Shown: positions 1 to 6,512 of the stretch, piece after piece
How the letters are laid out: every line of letters starts with the position of its first letter
Numbering within the stretch: position 1 is the first letter of the stretch
Assembly: GCA_034437795.1 (NCBI GenBank)
Contig: DAOTTI010000239.1
Location: forward strand, 1 to 16,898
Reading direction: 5' to 3'
DNA: 16,898 nucleotides
From: DAOTTI01 sp034437795
GTDB taxonomy: Bacteria; Chloroflexota; UBA11872; UBA12225
Notes under the pieces: model-generated
The model's database searches: none
What the model saw: the letters and a program-made list of their open reading frames with translations, nothing else
What the model was told of the DNA's origin: nothing
Made by a program: the position numbers and the translations under genes

Positions 1-84
1 TGCTGTCGCAGGCAACCTCTTCGGGAATGCCAGCCCGCGCACCAGGGAAAGCCATGCCAGGTCGCTGGCCTGATGGTGCACTAG
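1..84. mobile_element. Family-2 palindromic element, left copy (cut by window edge)
   Basis: These bases align without gaps to 16022-16105, with both copies ending in GCACTAG. The best-conserved stretch is TCGCTGGCCT-ATNGTGCACTAGG at 62-85. The right-hand copy begins with CTAGTGC, the reverse complement of its own end, so a full element is 88 bases. Here the first four bases (CTAG) would lie just outside the window. Identity is roughly 70% by eye, so the copies are old. No coding capacity was recognised. It looks like a non-autonomous MITE-like repeat. Confidence 0.6.
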
Positions 85-92
85 GGGCGGCA

Positions 93-177
93 AGCATGGA
101 TTCTTCACGGCCAGCGAGGAGCTCCCGCTCCCAGAGAGAGGGTTAGGGTGAGTGCTCCGCCCAGAACGATCCAGGCT
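93..177 (+). mobile_element. Family-1 palindromic repeat, copy A
   Basis: The left part reads AGCATGGATTCTTCACGG, then CCAGCGAGGAG. The right part contains GGGTGAGTGCTCCGC and ends with CCAGGCT, the inverse of an AGCCTGG-type start. The central arm (CTCCCGCTCCC / GAGAGAGGG) is a worn palindrome. It matches copies near 3724, 6428, 8549, 10846 and 15567. It lies 8 bases from the family-2 element and 87 bases before the MFS gene. Confidence 0.6.
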
Positions 178-264
178 ACAGGTAAAGAGCAGGCTGTTTG
201 CACAGGATCCAGGCTGGAGGCGGCGCGGAAGGCGTGATGCGTACCGTATGGCGGGTACCGCATA

Positions 265-1575
265 ATGCCTCCTATGGAGAGGGGCGAAGCGGTAACGGTG
301 CAACGGGGCGCACTCCGGCTTCGCGTCGGCGCCTGGCTCCTGCCGCTGGAGGTGGCCGTCCGCTACCCCGCGTTCCGGGTGCTCTGGCTGAGCCTGCTCC
401 CCGGCACGCTGGGAATGATGATGTCCATGGTGGCCTTCGGGTACGTCGCCTATCAACTCTCCGGCTCGTCGACCACCCTGGCTATCGTCAACGCCGGCTG
501 GGGAGTGCCGATGTTCGTCCTCTCGCCGGTGGCGGGCGTGGTGGCCGACCGCTACGCGCGGCGCAACGTCCTGCTCATGACCCAGGGGCTGGTGGGGCTG
601 ACCGCCGCCGTGGCGGCGCTGCTGATCATCACCGACGCCATCCAGGTCTGGCACCTGATGCTGATTACCGTGGTGCAGGGGACGGCCTTTGCTTTCAACA
701 TCCCTGCCCGCCAGGCGCTGATCGCCGAGCTGGTCGGGGCCGACGACCTGGCCGGCGCGCTGGCGCTCTATAACGCGGGGCTGAACCTCAACCGCGTGGC
801 CGGCCCGGCCATTGGCGGCGCCCTGCTCACGATCCCGGCGGTGGGCGCCGGTGGCGTCTTCGCCGTCATGGCCGCGCTGTACCTGGTAGTCCTGCTCACG
901 CTGCGGCGCCTGCCGCCGGCGCCGGTGCGCCGCGCCGATCGGATGCCGGCGCGCGCGACCCCCGTCGACCGCCTGGCGGCGGGGCTACGATACGTCGCCC
1001 AGCAGCCTCACCTGCGCCGCCTGATGCTGCTGGCCTTTCTCCCGCTGCTGTTCGGCATGCCGTACCAGTCGCTCATGCCGGCGGTGGCCGCGCGCGTCTT
1101 CCAGGTGGACGCCGCCGGCCTGGGGGTGCTCCTGACCGCCAATGGCCTGGGCGCACTTGCCGGCTCGCTGCTCCTGGCAGGCGCCGCCGCGACCCACCGC
1201 TCGGACCGGGGCCGCGCCGGGAGCCCCGGCGCGGTGCGCCTCTCCCGCCTGCAGTTCGGCGCGGGGCTGCTATTCGGTGGCGCGTTGGTGGCCTTCGCCC
1301 TCTCTGGCGCCTTTGTGCCGGCGCTGTTCCTCGTGGCCCTGGTCGGCGGGGCCTCCGCCGCCTACACCGCGATCAATAACACGCTGCTGATGAACCAGAC
1401 GCCGGTGGAATACCACGGGCGCGTGATGGGCGTGTACATGATGACGTTCGCGGCCATGCCGCTCTCCTCGCTGCCGGCCGCCTGGCTGGCCGACCACGTT
1501 GGGCTCCCCGCTACCCTCGCCGCCTGCGGCGCACTGGCCGCCCTGGTCGTGGCCATCGTCGGCCGGCGCGAGTAA
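265..1575 (+). CDS. MFS transporter (MFS_3/EntS-like exporter)
   Basis: A 436-residue polytopic membrane protein of the usual length for a 12-helix major facilitator. After a short polar N-terminus there is a first helix at about 37-60. The cytoplasmic loop motif GVVADRYARR lies at about 91-100 (motif A-like G-x-x-A-D-R-x-x-R-R), followed by NVLLM. Further signs are the NIPARQAL segment after helix 4, the NLNRVAGPAIGG segment typical of EntS-like exporters, and a basic central loop around 215-235. The family usually exports small molecules such as siderophores or drugs with proton exchange; the substrate here cannot be told. The start is uncertain: ATG at 265, ATG at 274 or GTG at 298 are all possible, and the purine tract GGAGAGGGG at 276-284 would suit the last. 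It stands alone and converges on the Gfo/Idh/MocA gene. Confidence 0.88.
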   Translation: MPPMERGEAVTVQRGALRLRVGAWLLPLEVAVRYPAFRVLWLSLLPGTLGMMMSMVAFGYVAYQLSGSSTTLAIVNAGWGVPMFVLSPVAGVVADRYARRNVLLMTQGLVGLTAAVAALLIITDAIQVWHLMLITVVQGTAFAFNIPARQALIAELVGADDLAGALALYNAGLNLNRVAGPAIGGALLTIPAVGAGGVFAVMAALYLVVLLTLRRLPPAPVRRADRMPARATPVDRLAAGLRYVAQQPHLRRLMLLAFLPLLFGMPYQSLMPAVAARVFQVDAAGLGVLLTANGLGALAGSLLLAGAAATHRSDRGRAGSPGAVRLSRLQFGAGLLFGGALVAFALSGAFVPALFLVALVGGASAAYTAINNTLLMNQTPVEYHGRVMGVYMMTFAAMPLSSLPAAWLADHVGLPATLAACGALAALVVAIVGRRE

Positions 1576-1638
1576 CCGGCCACCCGCCGGCCACCCACCC
1601 GTCCCCGATGCAGGGACGCGGGGATACGGAGACGCGGG

Positions 1639-1672
1639 GTCCCCCTCCCGCACCCGGCCCCGACGGGGGGAC
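1639..1672. terminator. Possible bidirectional terminator hairpin in a G-rich repeat
   Basis: GTCCCCC at 1639-1645 can pair with GGGGGAC at 1666-1672 between the convergent MFS and oxidoreductase genes. The surrounding bases repeat a GACGCGG-AGACG(C/T)GGGG unit (about 1614-1638 and 1667-1688). There is no T-run on either side, so intrinsic termination is only possible. The gap holds nothing else. Confidence 0.3.
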
Positions 1673-1693
1673 GCGGAGACGTGGGGTGGGGGA

Positions 1694-2773
1694 TCACGCC
1701 GTTTCTTCCCATGCCTTGATCAGCCGCTCCAGGGGGAGATCGGTCACCGTGAGGGGCAGGTCCACGCGCCGGCGCCGGAAGGCCGACTCGTAGCCGGCGA
1801 AGATCACCTCCAGCGCCTGCCGGCCATTGCGCCCGCTGTGGAATGGCTCCCGCCCTTCACGGATGGCGGCCACCAGCTCGGCAATGGAGCGCGCGAAGTT
1901 CTGGACGCCGTGGATGCCCTCACTGATGTCAGGGACGTGCCACGTCCCGCTACCTTTCACCCGCGCGCGGACCGGCGGGGCGTGCGGCCCCGCCACGCCG
2001 ACCTCGATCATGCCCTCGGTGCCGATCAAGCGGTTGGCCGGCTGGCCCCGCATGTCGACACCCGTCTCCATGTAGCCCCGAACGCCGTTCTGGTACTCCC
2101 ACACGGTCAGGCTCTGCGTCTCCGACGGGACGCCGAACAGGACGCGCGGCTCCCGTCGGTCCGCCTGCCCCATCACCCACCTCACCGGCTCCTGGTCCAG
2201 GTAGAAGAAGAACATGTCGAACCAGTGCGTCCCCCAGTCCAGGAGCGTGCCGCGCGGCACCCAGCCCTCCACCCGCAGCAGGTCGCCGATGGCGCCCTCC
2301 TGAAGGAGCGTCTTGGCGTAGCGGAATGGCTCGCCGAAGCGGCGCTGGTGATTGACTGCCAGGCGCACGCCCCGCGCCTCGCAGGCGCGGATCATGCGCT
2401 CGCAATCCGGCAGCGAGAGCGCCATCGGCTTCTCGCATAGGATGCCCTGCACGCCCGCCTCCGCAGCGTCGACGACCATCTGGGCGTGCAGGGCGGGCCA
2501 GGTGCAGACGCTGACGATGTCTAGCGCCTCCCGCGCCAGCATCTCGCGGTAATCGGTGTAGCCGCTGCTGGCCGGCAGGTGGTGGCGGTCCAGGAAGTCG
2601 GCCAGGTGTTCAGGATTGATATCGGCCGCCGCCACTAGCTGCGTGCCGGCCGTGGCCTCGTACCCGCGGGCGTGGCTCTCGGCGATGCCGCTGCCAGTCC
2701 GCCGCCCCGTGGCCGGATCCACCGCCGGCCGGCGCCCGCAGCCGATGATCCCCACCCTCAACGTCTCCGCCAT
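1694..2773 (-). CDS. Gfo/Idh/MocA family oxidoreductase (1)
   Basis: 359 residues, the normal length for this NAD(P)-dependent sugar or cyclitol dehydrogenase family. The N-terminal Rossmann strand reads LRVGIIGCG. The loop after it is lengthened: about 15 extra residues (RRPAVDPATGRRTGSG) lie before the helix with ESHARGY. The diagnostic CEKPMALS motif is near residue 115. The catalytic-type motif TLLDWGTHWFDM follows in the C-terminal domain, where D, H and the second D are the usual active-site positions. The family oxidises a hydroxyl group, often at C2 or C3 of a sugar or inositol; the substrate is unknown. The ATG start has the purine-rich GGAGAGGAGAG upstream. The gene is single, with the cupin divergent and the MFS gene convergent. 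Confidence 0.9.
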   Translation of the reverse strand: MAETLRVGIIGCGRRPAVDPATGRRTGSGIAESHARGYEATAGTQLVAAADINPEHLADFLDRHHLPASSGYTDYREMLAREALDIVSVCTWPALHAQMVVDAAEAGVQGILCEKPMALSLPDCERMIRACEARGVRLAVNHQRRFGEPFRYAKTLLQEGAIGDLLRVEGWVPRGTLLDWGTHWFDMFFFYLDQEPVRWVMGQADRREPRVLFGVPSETQSLTVWEYQNGVRGYMETGVDMRGQPANRLIGTEGMIEVGVAGPHAPPVRARVKGSGTWHVPDISEGIHGVQNFARSIAELVAAIREGREPFHSGRNGRQALEVIFAGYESAFRRRRVDLPLTVTDLPLERLIKAWEETA

Positions 2774-2796
2774 GCGCGTTCTCTCCTCTCCATATG

Positions 2797-2824
2797 CTGT
2801 TGCTCCATGTCCTGTTGCTCCATG
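2797..2824. repeat. Two 13-base direct repeats between divergent genes
   Basis: CTGTTGCTCCATG occurs at 2797-2809 and again at 2812-2824, a 15-base period. It lies 24 bases upstream of the oxidoreductase start on the minus strand and ~200 bases before the cupin. It could be an operator or just a small slippage duplication. Nothing else recognisable lies in the 2774-3029 gap. Confidence 0.4.
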
Positions 2825-3029
2825 ACCACGGTTCCAGCGCTCCCTCCGCCTCGCGAGCGTTCGACCATTATGTGGCGAGCGGAAACGAGCGGAGCGGTGC
2901 GGGTGGAAGGGTACGGGACCGATGCGCCTTCAGGGAAGTCGTTCGCAGAGACCCTTGCGGCGCCCCAGGGGCACGGAACTATACTCACGCCTGCAGCCCG
3001 CGGCTGATACCAGGACAGGAGTGGGACGT

Positions 3030-3533
3030 ATGGGTGATAAGGCATTCGTGCTTGGACCGGGCGACGGCCAAACGGTGTGGTCGTTAGGCGGTCGGTTCAC
3101 GGTCAAACTGGGCGGAGCCGACACTGACGAGCGATTTTCGGTGACCGAAATGCTCGCCTTCCGCACCGCAGAGCCGCCGCTTCATGTCCATCGCAGGGAA
3201 GACGAAGCGTGGTACGTCATAGACGGCCACATGACGTTCTATGTAGCCGGAGAGAAGCTCGAAGCTGGCCCGGGAGCGTTCGTGTTCGGGCCGCGTGGCG
3301 TCCCCCACACGTTCACGGTGGACGTCGAGCCAACTCGGGTGCTGGTGTTCGCTTCGCCCGCCGGGTTTGAACGCTTTGCCCTGGAGCTGGGGCAGCCAGG
3401 TTCGGCTTCCAGTGATGTCCCTCCCGCAGGGCTGGCCATGCCTGGCCCTGAGGTCCTGGGCCCAGTCGCAGAACGGTACGAAATAGAGGTCGTCGGCCCG
3501 CCTGCTCGGGTCGCGCCCGCCTCACCGCAGTAG
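3030..3533 (+). CDS. Cupin domain protein (single-domain cupin_2)
   Basis: A 167-residue protein with one cupin barrel. Motif 1 is PPLHVHRREDEAWYVIDG at about 49-66, giving metal-ligand candidates His52, His54 and Glu59. Motif 2 is GPRGVPHTF at about 87-95 with His93 as the fourth ligand. All four classical metal ligands are present, so a metal-binding fold is likely. The tail after about 115 is proline/alanine-rich and probably disordered. Cupins of this kind include dioxygenases, isomerases and sugar-binding proteins; sequence alone does not choose. The ATG at 3030 is preferred over an in-frame start at 2922, because AGGACAGGAG lies just upstream and the extra N-terminus looks non-coding. 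It stands alone. Confidence 0.85.
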   Translation: MGDKAFVLGPGDGQTVWSLGGRFTVKLGGADTDERFSVTEMLAFRTAEPPLHVHRREDEAWYVIDGHMTFYVAGEKLEAGPGAFVFGPRGVPHTFTVDVEPTRVLVFASPAGFERFALELGQPGSASSDVPPAGLAMPGPEVLGPVAERYEIEVVGPPARVAPASPQ

Positions 3534-3848
3534 CGGCAGCGGCGGCCGCAGTGTGGCCGGATGCGTCACGAGCCGGAAGTGTGGCGTGAGCATCGCCACC
3601 GCGTCGCCGGCCAGGTGGCCTGGCCTCGTTCACCTGCTCGACCTCCTGCACGAGCGCGAGCCTGGAGGCCTGTGGGAATGGCCGGCCCCTCCAGCCGCCG
3701 TTAGCGCCCCATAGGGGCATGGGCGGGTATTCACGAGTGGAGCCCTCACCCTCGCCCTCTCCCACAGAGAGAGGGAACAAGGAGCCCTCGCACTCTTCGA
3801 TAGGGGGCTCTCCGTAGGGAGTGGGGACGTCTCGCCGCCGGCTCGCCG
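3534..3848. other. Gap with possible degenerate coding remnant and copy B
   Basis: This is 315 bases between the convergent cupin and amidase genes. The right half is repeat copy B. In the left half, about 3530-3660, the minus strand has protein-like text in two frames (LVQEVEQVNEA, then after a frameshift VAMLTPHFRLVTHP ending in TGA near 3530). That could be a decayed small gene. I do not recognise it and it may be chance. Confidence 0.25.
3724..3800 (-). mobile_element. Family-1 palindromic repeat, copy B
   Basis: The text TATTCACGAGTGGAGCCCTC, then ACCCTCGCCCTCTCCCACAG and AGAGAGGGAACAAGGAG, matches copy C at 6433-6490 almost base for base through the core. The CCCTCTCCC/GAGAGAGGG arms form the central hairpin. 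The right end is eroded or rearranged. It lies between convergent gene ends, where the hairpin may also stop transcription. Confidence 0.65.
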
Positions 3849-5648
3849 TCAACGGAGCCAGCCCCGCTGGCGCAGCCATTCGTCCCCCAGCAGTCCGAGC
3901 TGCACCTCGTAAGGCGTACCGGCGTGCTCGGGATGATACTCCAGCCGCGCCCGCTGGAAGTACTGCACCGTCCGGCCATTCTCAGATAGCTCTTCTGAGA
4001 TGGGATAGCCGAACACTTCCAGCCCGCCCCGCGTGCGGAAGAACTGCCAGAAGGCGAAGTGCACGCCATAGCCGGTCTCGGGGAAATACTGGTGGTCCGG
4101 CTGGCTCGGGAACGGGCCGGCTGCAGGGTACGGCCGGCGCTGGGCGGTGAGCAGATCGCCCAGGAGCGTCAGTTGCACCTCGTAAGGCGTACCGGCGTGC
4201 TCGGGATGGTACTCCATCCGCGCCCGCTGGAAGTACTGCACCGTCCGGCCGTCCTCCTCAAACTCCTCCGTCCTGGGAAAGCCGAAGACATCCAGCCCCC
4301 CGTAGCGCTCGAAGAAGGCCCGAAAGGCAAAGCCGACGTTGTGCCCGGTGGCGGCAAAGTAGGTGAAGGCGGGGTGCTGGATCCGCTCGGCGCGGTCGGT
4401 GGGAAGCGGCGTCTGCGCCTGGACGTCCACCCACACGCGGTCGCCAAACCAGGTGCCCTGCGGCGAGATGAGCTGCCACCGGCCGGTGGCACGGCCGTCC
4501 GCCGGCGCCACCAGGGGCACGCTGACGTCGATCTCGCCCCCGGGCGGGACGGGGGACGCCGCCGCCACCGGCAGGGGCACCCAATCCGGCCCGCCGAGCC
4601 GGTCCCCGCTGTGGAAGGCGAACCGGTACTCAGGGCCCCAACTCGTGGCGCCCGTGTTGCGCAGGCGCCACGTCTTGACGAAGCTGGCTCCCGGCGCCAG
4701 GCGCGAGCCGTCGGGGATGGAGACGTCGGCCACGAACTGCGCGTCGTCGGTGGTGGCCAGGAAGCGCGCCACGCCGGCCAGGATGCCCTGGGCCACGCGA
4801 CGGCGGTAGTCCGGCGTGGCCAGGCGCGCCGCTTCCAGCGGGCTGGTCAGGAACCCCATCTCCACCAGCACCGCCGGCATCCGCGTGCCGCCCAGGACCC
4901 AGAAATTGGCGACGCGCACCCCGCGGTCGATCGTGCCAGTGGCCACCACCAGCTCGCGCTGGATCGCGGCCGCGAGCTGCGTGCTCTGCCCCACCAGCCG
5001 CGGCGTGCGCCGCGCGCCGGAGGCGAAGCCCTCTTCTGGGCCGTAGAACGTGATCGCCCCCTGCACCGTCGGATCGGAATGGACGTTGGCGTGAATGCTG
5101 ATGAAGAGGTCGCCTTCCGCGCGGTTGGCCAGGCTGACCCGCGCCTGTAGCTCGTCGTTCAGCCTTGCGCGGGGCCCCGCGACCGATTGCTCAGTGGTGC
5201 GCGTCAGCACGGGCCGGGCGCCGGCCCGCTCCAGGAGCGAGCCGAGCTCCAGGGCCACCGCCAGGGTCACGTCCGACTCGTACAGGCCGTGGTAGACGGC
5301 GCCGGGATCGGGCCGACCGTGGCCGGGATCGACGACGATCCGCTTACCCGCCAGCACGCCCGGGGGGATCGGAAACGGCGTCGCCGTGGGTTCAGGCGGC
5401 GCCGTAGGCGAGCCGGACGGCGTGGGGGAGGCCGGCGCTGTAGCGGTGCGCGCGGGCGCGCCCCCCGGCGTCGCCGTCGTGGCCGGCGGGCGGGCCGTTG
5501 CCGTCGCCGTGGCGAACGGGGTGGCGAAGGTCATCACCGGGGTCCGTGTGGCCGTCGCGCCCGTCGAGACCTGGGCCCCGGCCGGTGCCGCCGGCCACAC
5601 AGCCGGCAGCGTGCACAGCACGGCGGCGCCCAGGGCCGCCGCCCTCAC
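3849..5648 (-). CDS. Secreted N-acetylmuramoyl-L-alanine amidase with Ig-like and tandem C-terminal repeats
   Basis: 599 residues from a GTG start at 5648, chosen because residues 1-25 then form a signal peptide (hydrophobic core ending AGA-QV). The frame stays open to 5930, but that extension is proline/arginine-rich and overlaps the next gene. Residues 27-96 are a Thr/Pro/Ala linker. An Amidase_3 domain spans about 101-298: zinc ligands His110 (DPGHG), Glu124 (GLYESD) and His186 (SIHANV), and catalytic Glu263 (VEMGFL). Residues about 305-410 look like an NBR1-type Ig domain (TWRLRNTGATSW). Two ~80-residue repeats follow (about 424-500 and 516-592), each with GG-L-FGFP/FGYP and VQYFQRAR-EYHPEHAGTPYE. 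The enzyme should cut the bond between muramic acid and the stem peptide outside the membrane. The repeats may bind wall or envelope polymer (inference). Confidence 0.92.
   Translation of the reverse strand: MRAAALGAAVLCTLPAVWPAAPAGAQVSTGATATRTPVMTFATPFATATATARPPATTATPGGAPARTATAPASPTPSGSPTAPPEPTATPFPIPPGVLAGKRIVVDPGHGRPDPGAVYHGLYESDVTLAVALELGSLLERAGARPVLTRTTEQSVAGPRARLNDELQARVSLANRAEGDLFISIHANVHSDPTVQGAITFYGPEEGFASGARRTPRLVGQSTQLAAAIQRELVVATGTIDRGVRVANFWVLGGTRMPAVLVEMGFLTSPLEAARLATPDYRRRVAQGILAGVARFLATTDDAQFVADVSIPDGSRLAPGASFVKTWRLRNTGATSWGPEYRFAFHSGDRLGGPDWVPLPVAAASPVPPGGEIDVSVPLVAPADGRATGRWQLISPQGTWFGDRVWVDVQAQTPLPTDRAERIQHPAFTYFAATGHNVGFAFRAFFERYGGLDVFGFPRTEEFEEDGRTVQYFQRARMEYHPEHAGTPYEVQLTLLGDLLTAQRRPYPAAGPFPSQPDHQYFPETGYGVHFAFWQFFRTRGGLEVFGYPISEELSENGRTVQYFQRARLEYHPEHAGTPYEVQLGLLGDEWLRQRGWLR
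3901..3977 (-). repeat. Near-identical 77-base tract, copy in second protein repeat
   Basis: This matches 4174-4250 with only two differences, 273 bases (91 codons) away. It encodes VQYFQRAR-EYHPEHAGTPYEVQ. The rest of the two protein repeats is much more diverged, so this stretch was duplicated or converted more recently. Confidence 0.85.
4174..4250 (-). repeat. Near-identical 77-base tract, copy in first protein repeat
   Basis: Partner of 3901-3977, in the first C-terminal repeat of the amidase. The differences are A/G in GATRCT and G/T in CCAKCC; one changes Leu to Met in the protein. Confidence 0.85.
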
Positions 5649-5901
5649 CGACCAGTGGCCCCGTGGCTCGGAGCCGGTCCTGGCGCGGGGCCCGGCGGCG
5701 GTAGCGTTCTGGTAGGAATCGGGGCGCCAGGGGGGGCGCGGGAAGCAGGGGCGCGCGGGCGAGCCGGCGTGAGGTGGTAGACCTGATGGAGGGCTGCTTC
5801 TGGCGGACACGGGTGGCTTGAGCGCGTCGGTGGGGCGCAGGGGCGTTCGGCCACCGCCGGAAGGAGTTGGGTCACCGGCAGCTCGCAGCGGCCGGCAAAG
5901 A

Positions 5902-5907
5902 TATAAA
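5902..5907 (+). promoter_or_regulatory. Possible -10 box for the PPOX gene
   Basis: TATAAA stands out in GC-rich surroundings, 13 bases before the ATG at 5921. Transcription would then start about 7 bases before the codon, giving an almost leaderless message. No Shine-Dalgarno sequence precedes the ATG, which fits. No good -35 is seen. The rest of the 5649-5920 gap is GC-rich and holds nothing else recognised. Confidence 0.4.
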
Positions 5908-5920
5908 CGGGTCTCTGGCC

Positions 5921-6364
5921 ATGGCTGCACTACTACGACGCGAAGACCTGGCCTTTCTGGATGAGCAACGGGTGGCGCACCTGGCCACGGCCGGCGAGAC
6001 GGGCCGGCCGCACGTGGTCCCCGTGTGCTTCGCGCGGATCGGCGAACGGATCTATGTCCCCATCGACGCCAAGCCGAAGCGCGGTGACCCGCGGGCGCTG
6101 CGGCGGCTGCGCAACCTGCGCGCCCGCCCCGAGGCCGCGCTCCTGGTCGATCACTATGAGGAGGACTGGAGCAAGCTGCGCTGGCTGCTGATCTACGCCC
6201 GCGCCGTGATCTTGGAGGACGGGCCGGAGCGGGAGGCGGCGCTCCAGGCGCTGGAGCAACGCTACGCCCAATATGCTGCCATGCGGCTGGCGGCGCTGGG
6301 CCTGCCGGTGATCGCCCTTCAGCCGGAGACGGTCCGGCGCTGGTCGGCGCACCCGCTCACGTAG
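5921..6364 (+). CDS. PPOX-class probable F420-dependent enzyme (Rv0121-like)
   Basis: 147 residues, the size of a one-domain split-barrel flavin/F420-binding protein. The opening strand pair reads RVAHLATAGETGRPHVVPVCF (about 17-37). It is followed by IYVPIDAKPKRGDPRALRRLRNLRARPEAALLVDHYEEDW, where the K-P-K-R stretch and the LLVDHYEEDW strand are typical of the TIGR03668 group. The WLLIYARA strand and the VIALQPETVRRWSA end also fit. The group reduces or oxidises small molecules with F420 or flavin; the substrate is not known. ATG at 5921 is preferred to an in-frame start at 5867 because homology begins there. The stop codon TAG (6362-6364) is the first triplet of the repeat element that follows. 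Confidence 0.85.
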   Translation: MAALLRREDLAFLDEQRVAHLATAGETGRPHVVPVCFARIGERIYVPIDAKPKRGDPRALRRLRNLRARPEAALLVDHYEEDWSKLRWLLIYARAVILEDGPEREAALQALEQRYAQYAAMRLAALGLPVIALQPETVRRWSAHPLT

Positions 6365-6512
6365 CCCGGGTTCCTGTGAACCGGGCGCGCCTCTTCATAC
6401 CGCGCTGTCGCCCCTGCGGGGCATGGCGGATTATTCATGCGCGGAGCCCTCACCCTCGCCCTCTCCCACAGGGAGAGGGAACTCCTCGCTGGTCGTGAAT
6501 AACCCGGGCTTA
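6362..6512 (-). mobile_element. Family-1 palindromic repeat, copy C, filling the gap between two stop codons
   Basis: The outer ends are TAGCCCGGGTT at 6362-6372 and AACCCGGGCTTA at 6501-6512, an inverted repeat. The core at 6433-6500 has GCGGAGCCCTCACCCTCGCC, the hairpin CCCTCTCCC-ACA-GGGAGAGGG, then CTCCTCGCTGGTCGTGAAT. A separate hairpin, GCCCGGGTTC / GAACCGGGC, lies at 6364-6386; about 60 bases beside it are not in other copies. The left end gives the TAG stop of the PPOX gene and the right end gives the TAA stop of the convergent glycosyltransferase gene. Confidence 0.7.

Noticed and set aside
1499..2440. Plus-strand ORF of 313 codons across Gfo/Idh/MocA (1)
   Set aside because: Shadow frame in GC-rich DNA opposite a gene with clear family motifs.
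4059..5150. Plus-strand ORF of 363 codons across the amidase
   Set aside because: Antisense shadow of a clear Amidase_3 protein; its composition (Arg, Gly, His rich) and lack of motifs show it is not coding.
5649..5930. 94-residue N-terminal extension of the amidase
   Set aside because: Pro/Arg-rich, overlaps the PPOX start, and would bury the signal peptide that begins naturally at GTG 5648.
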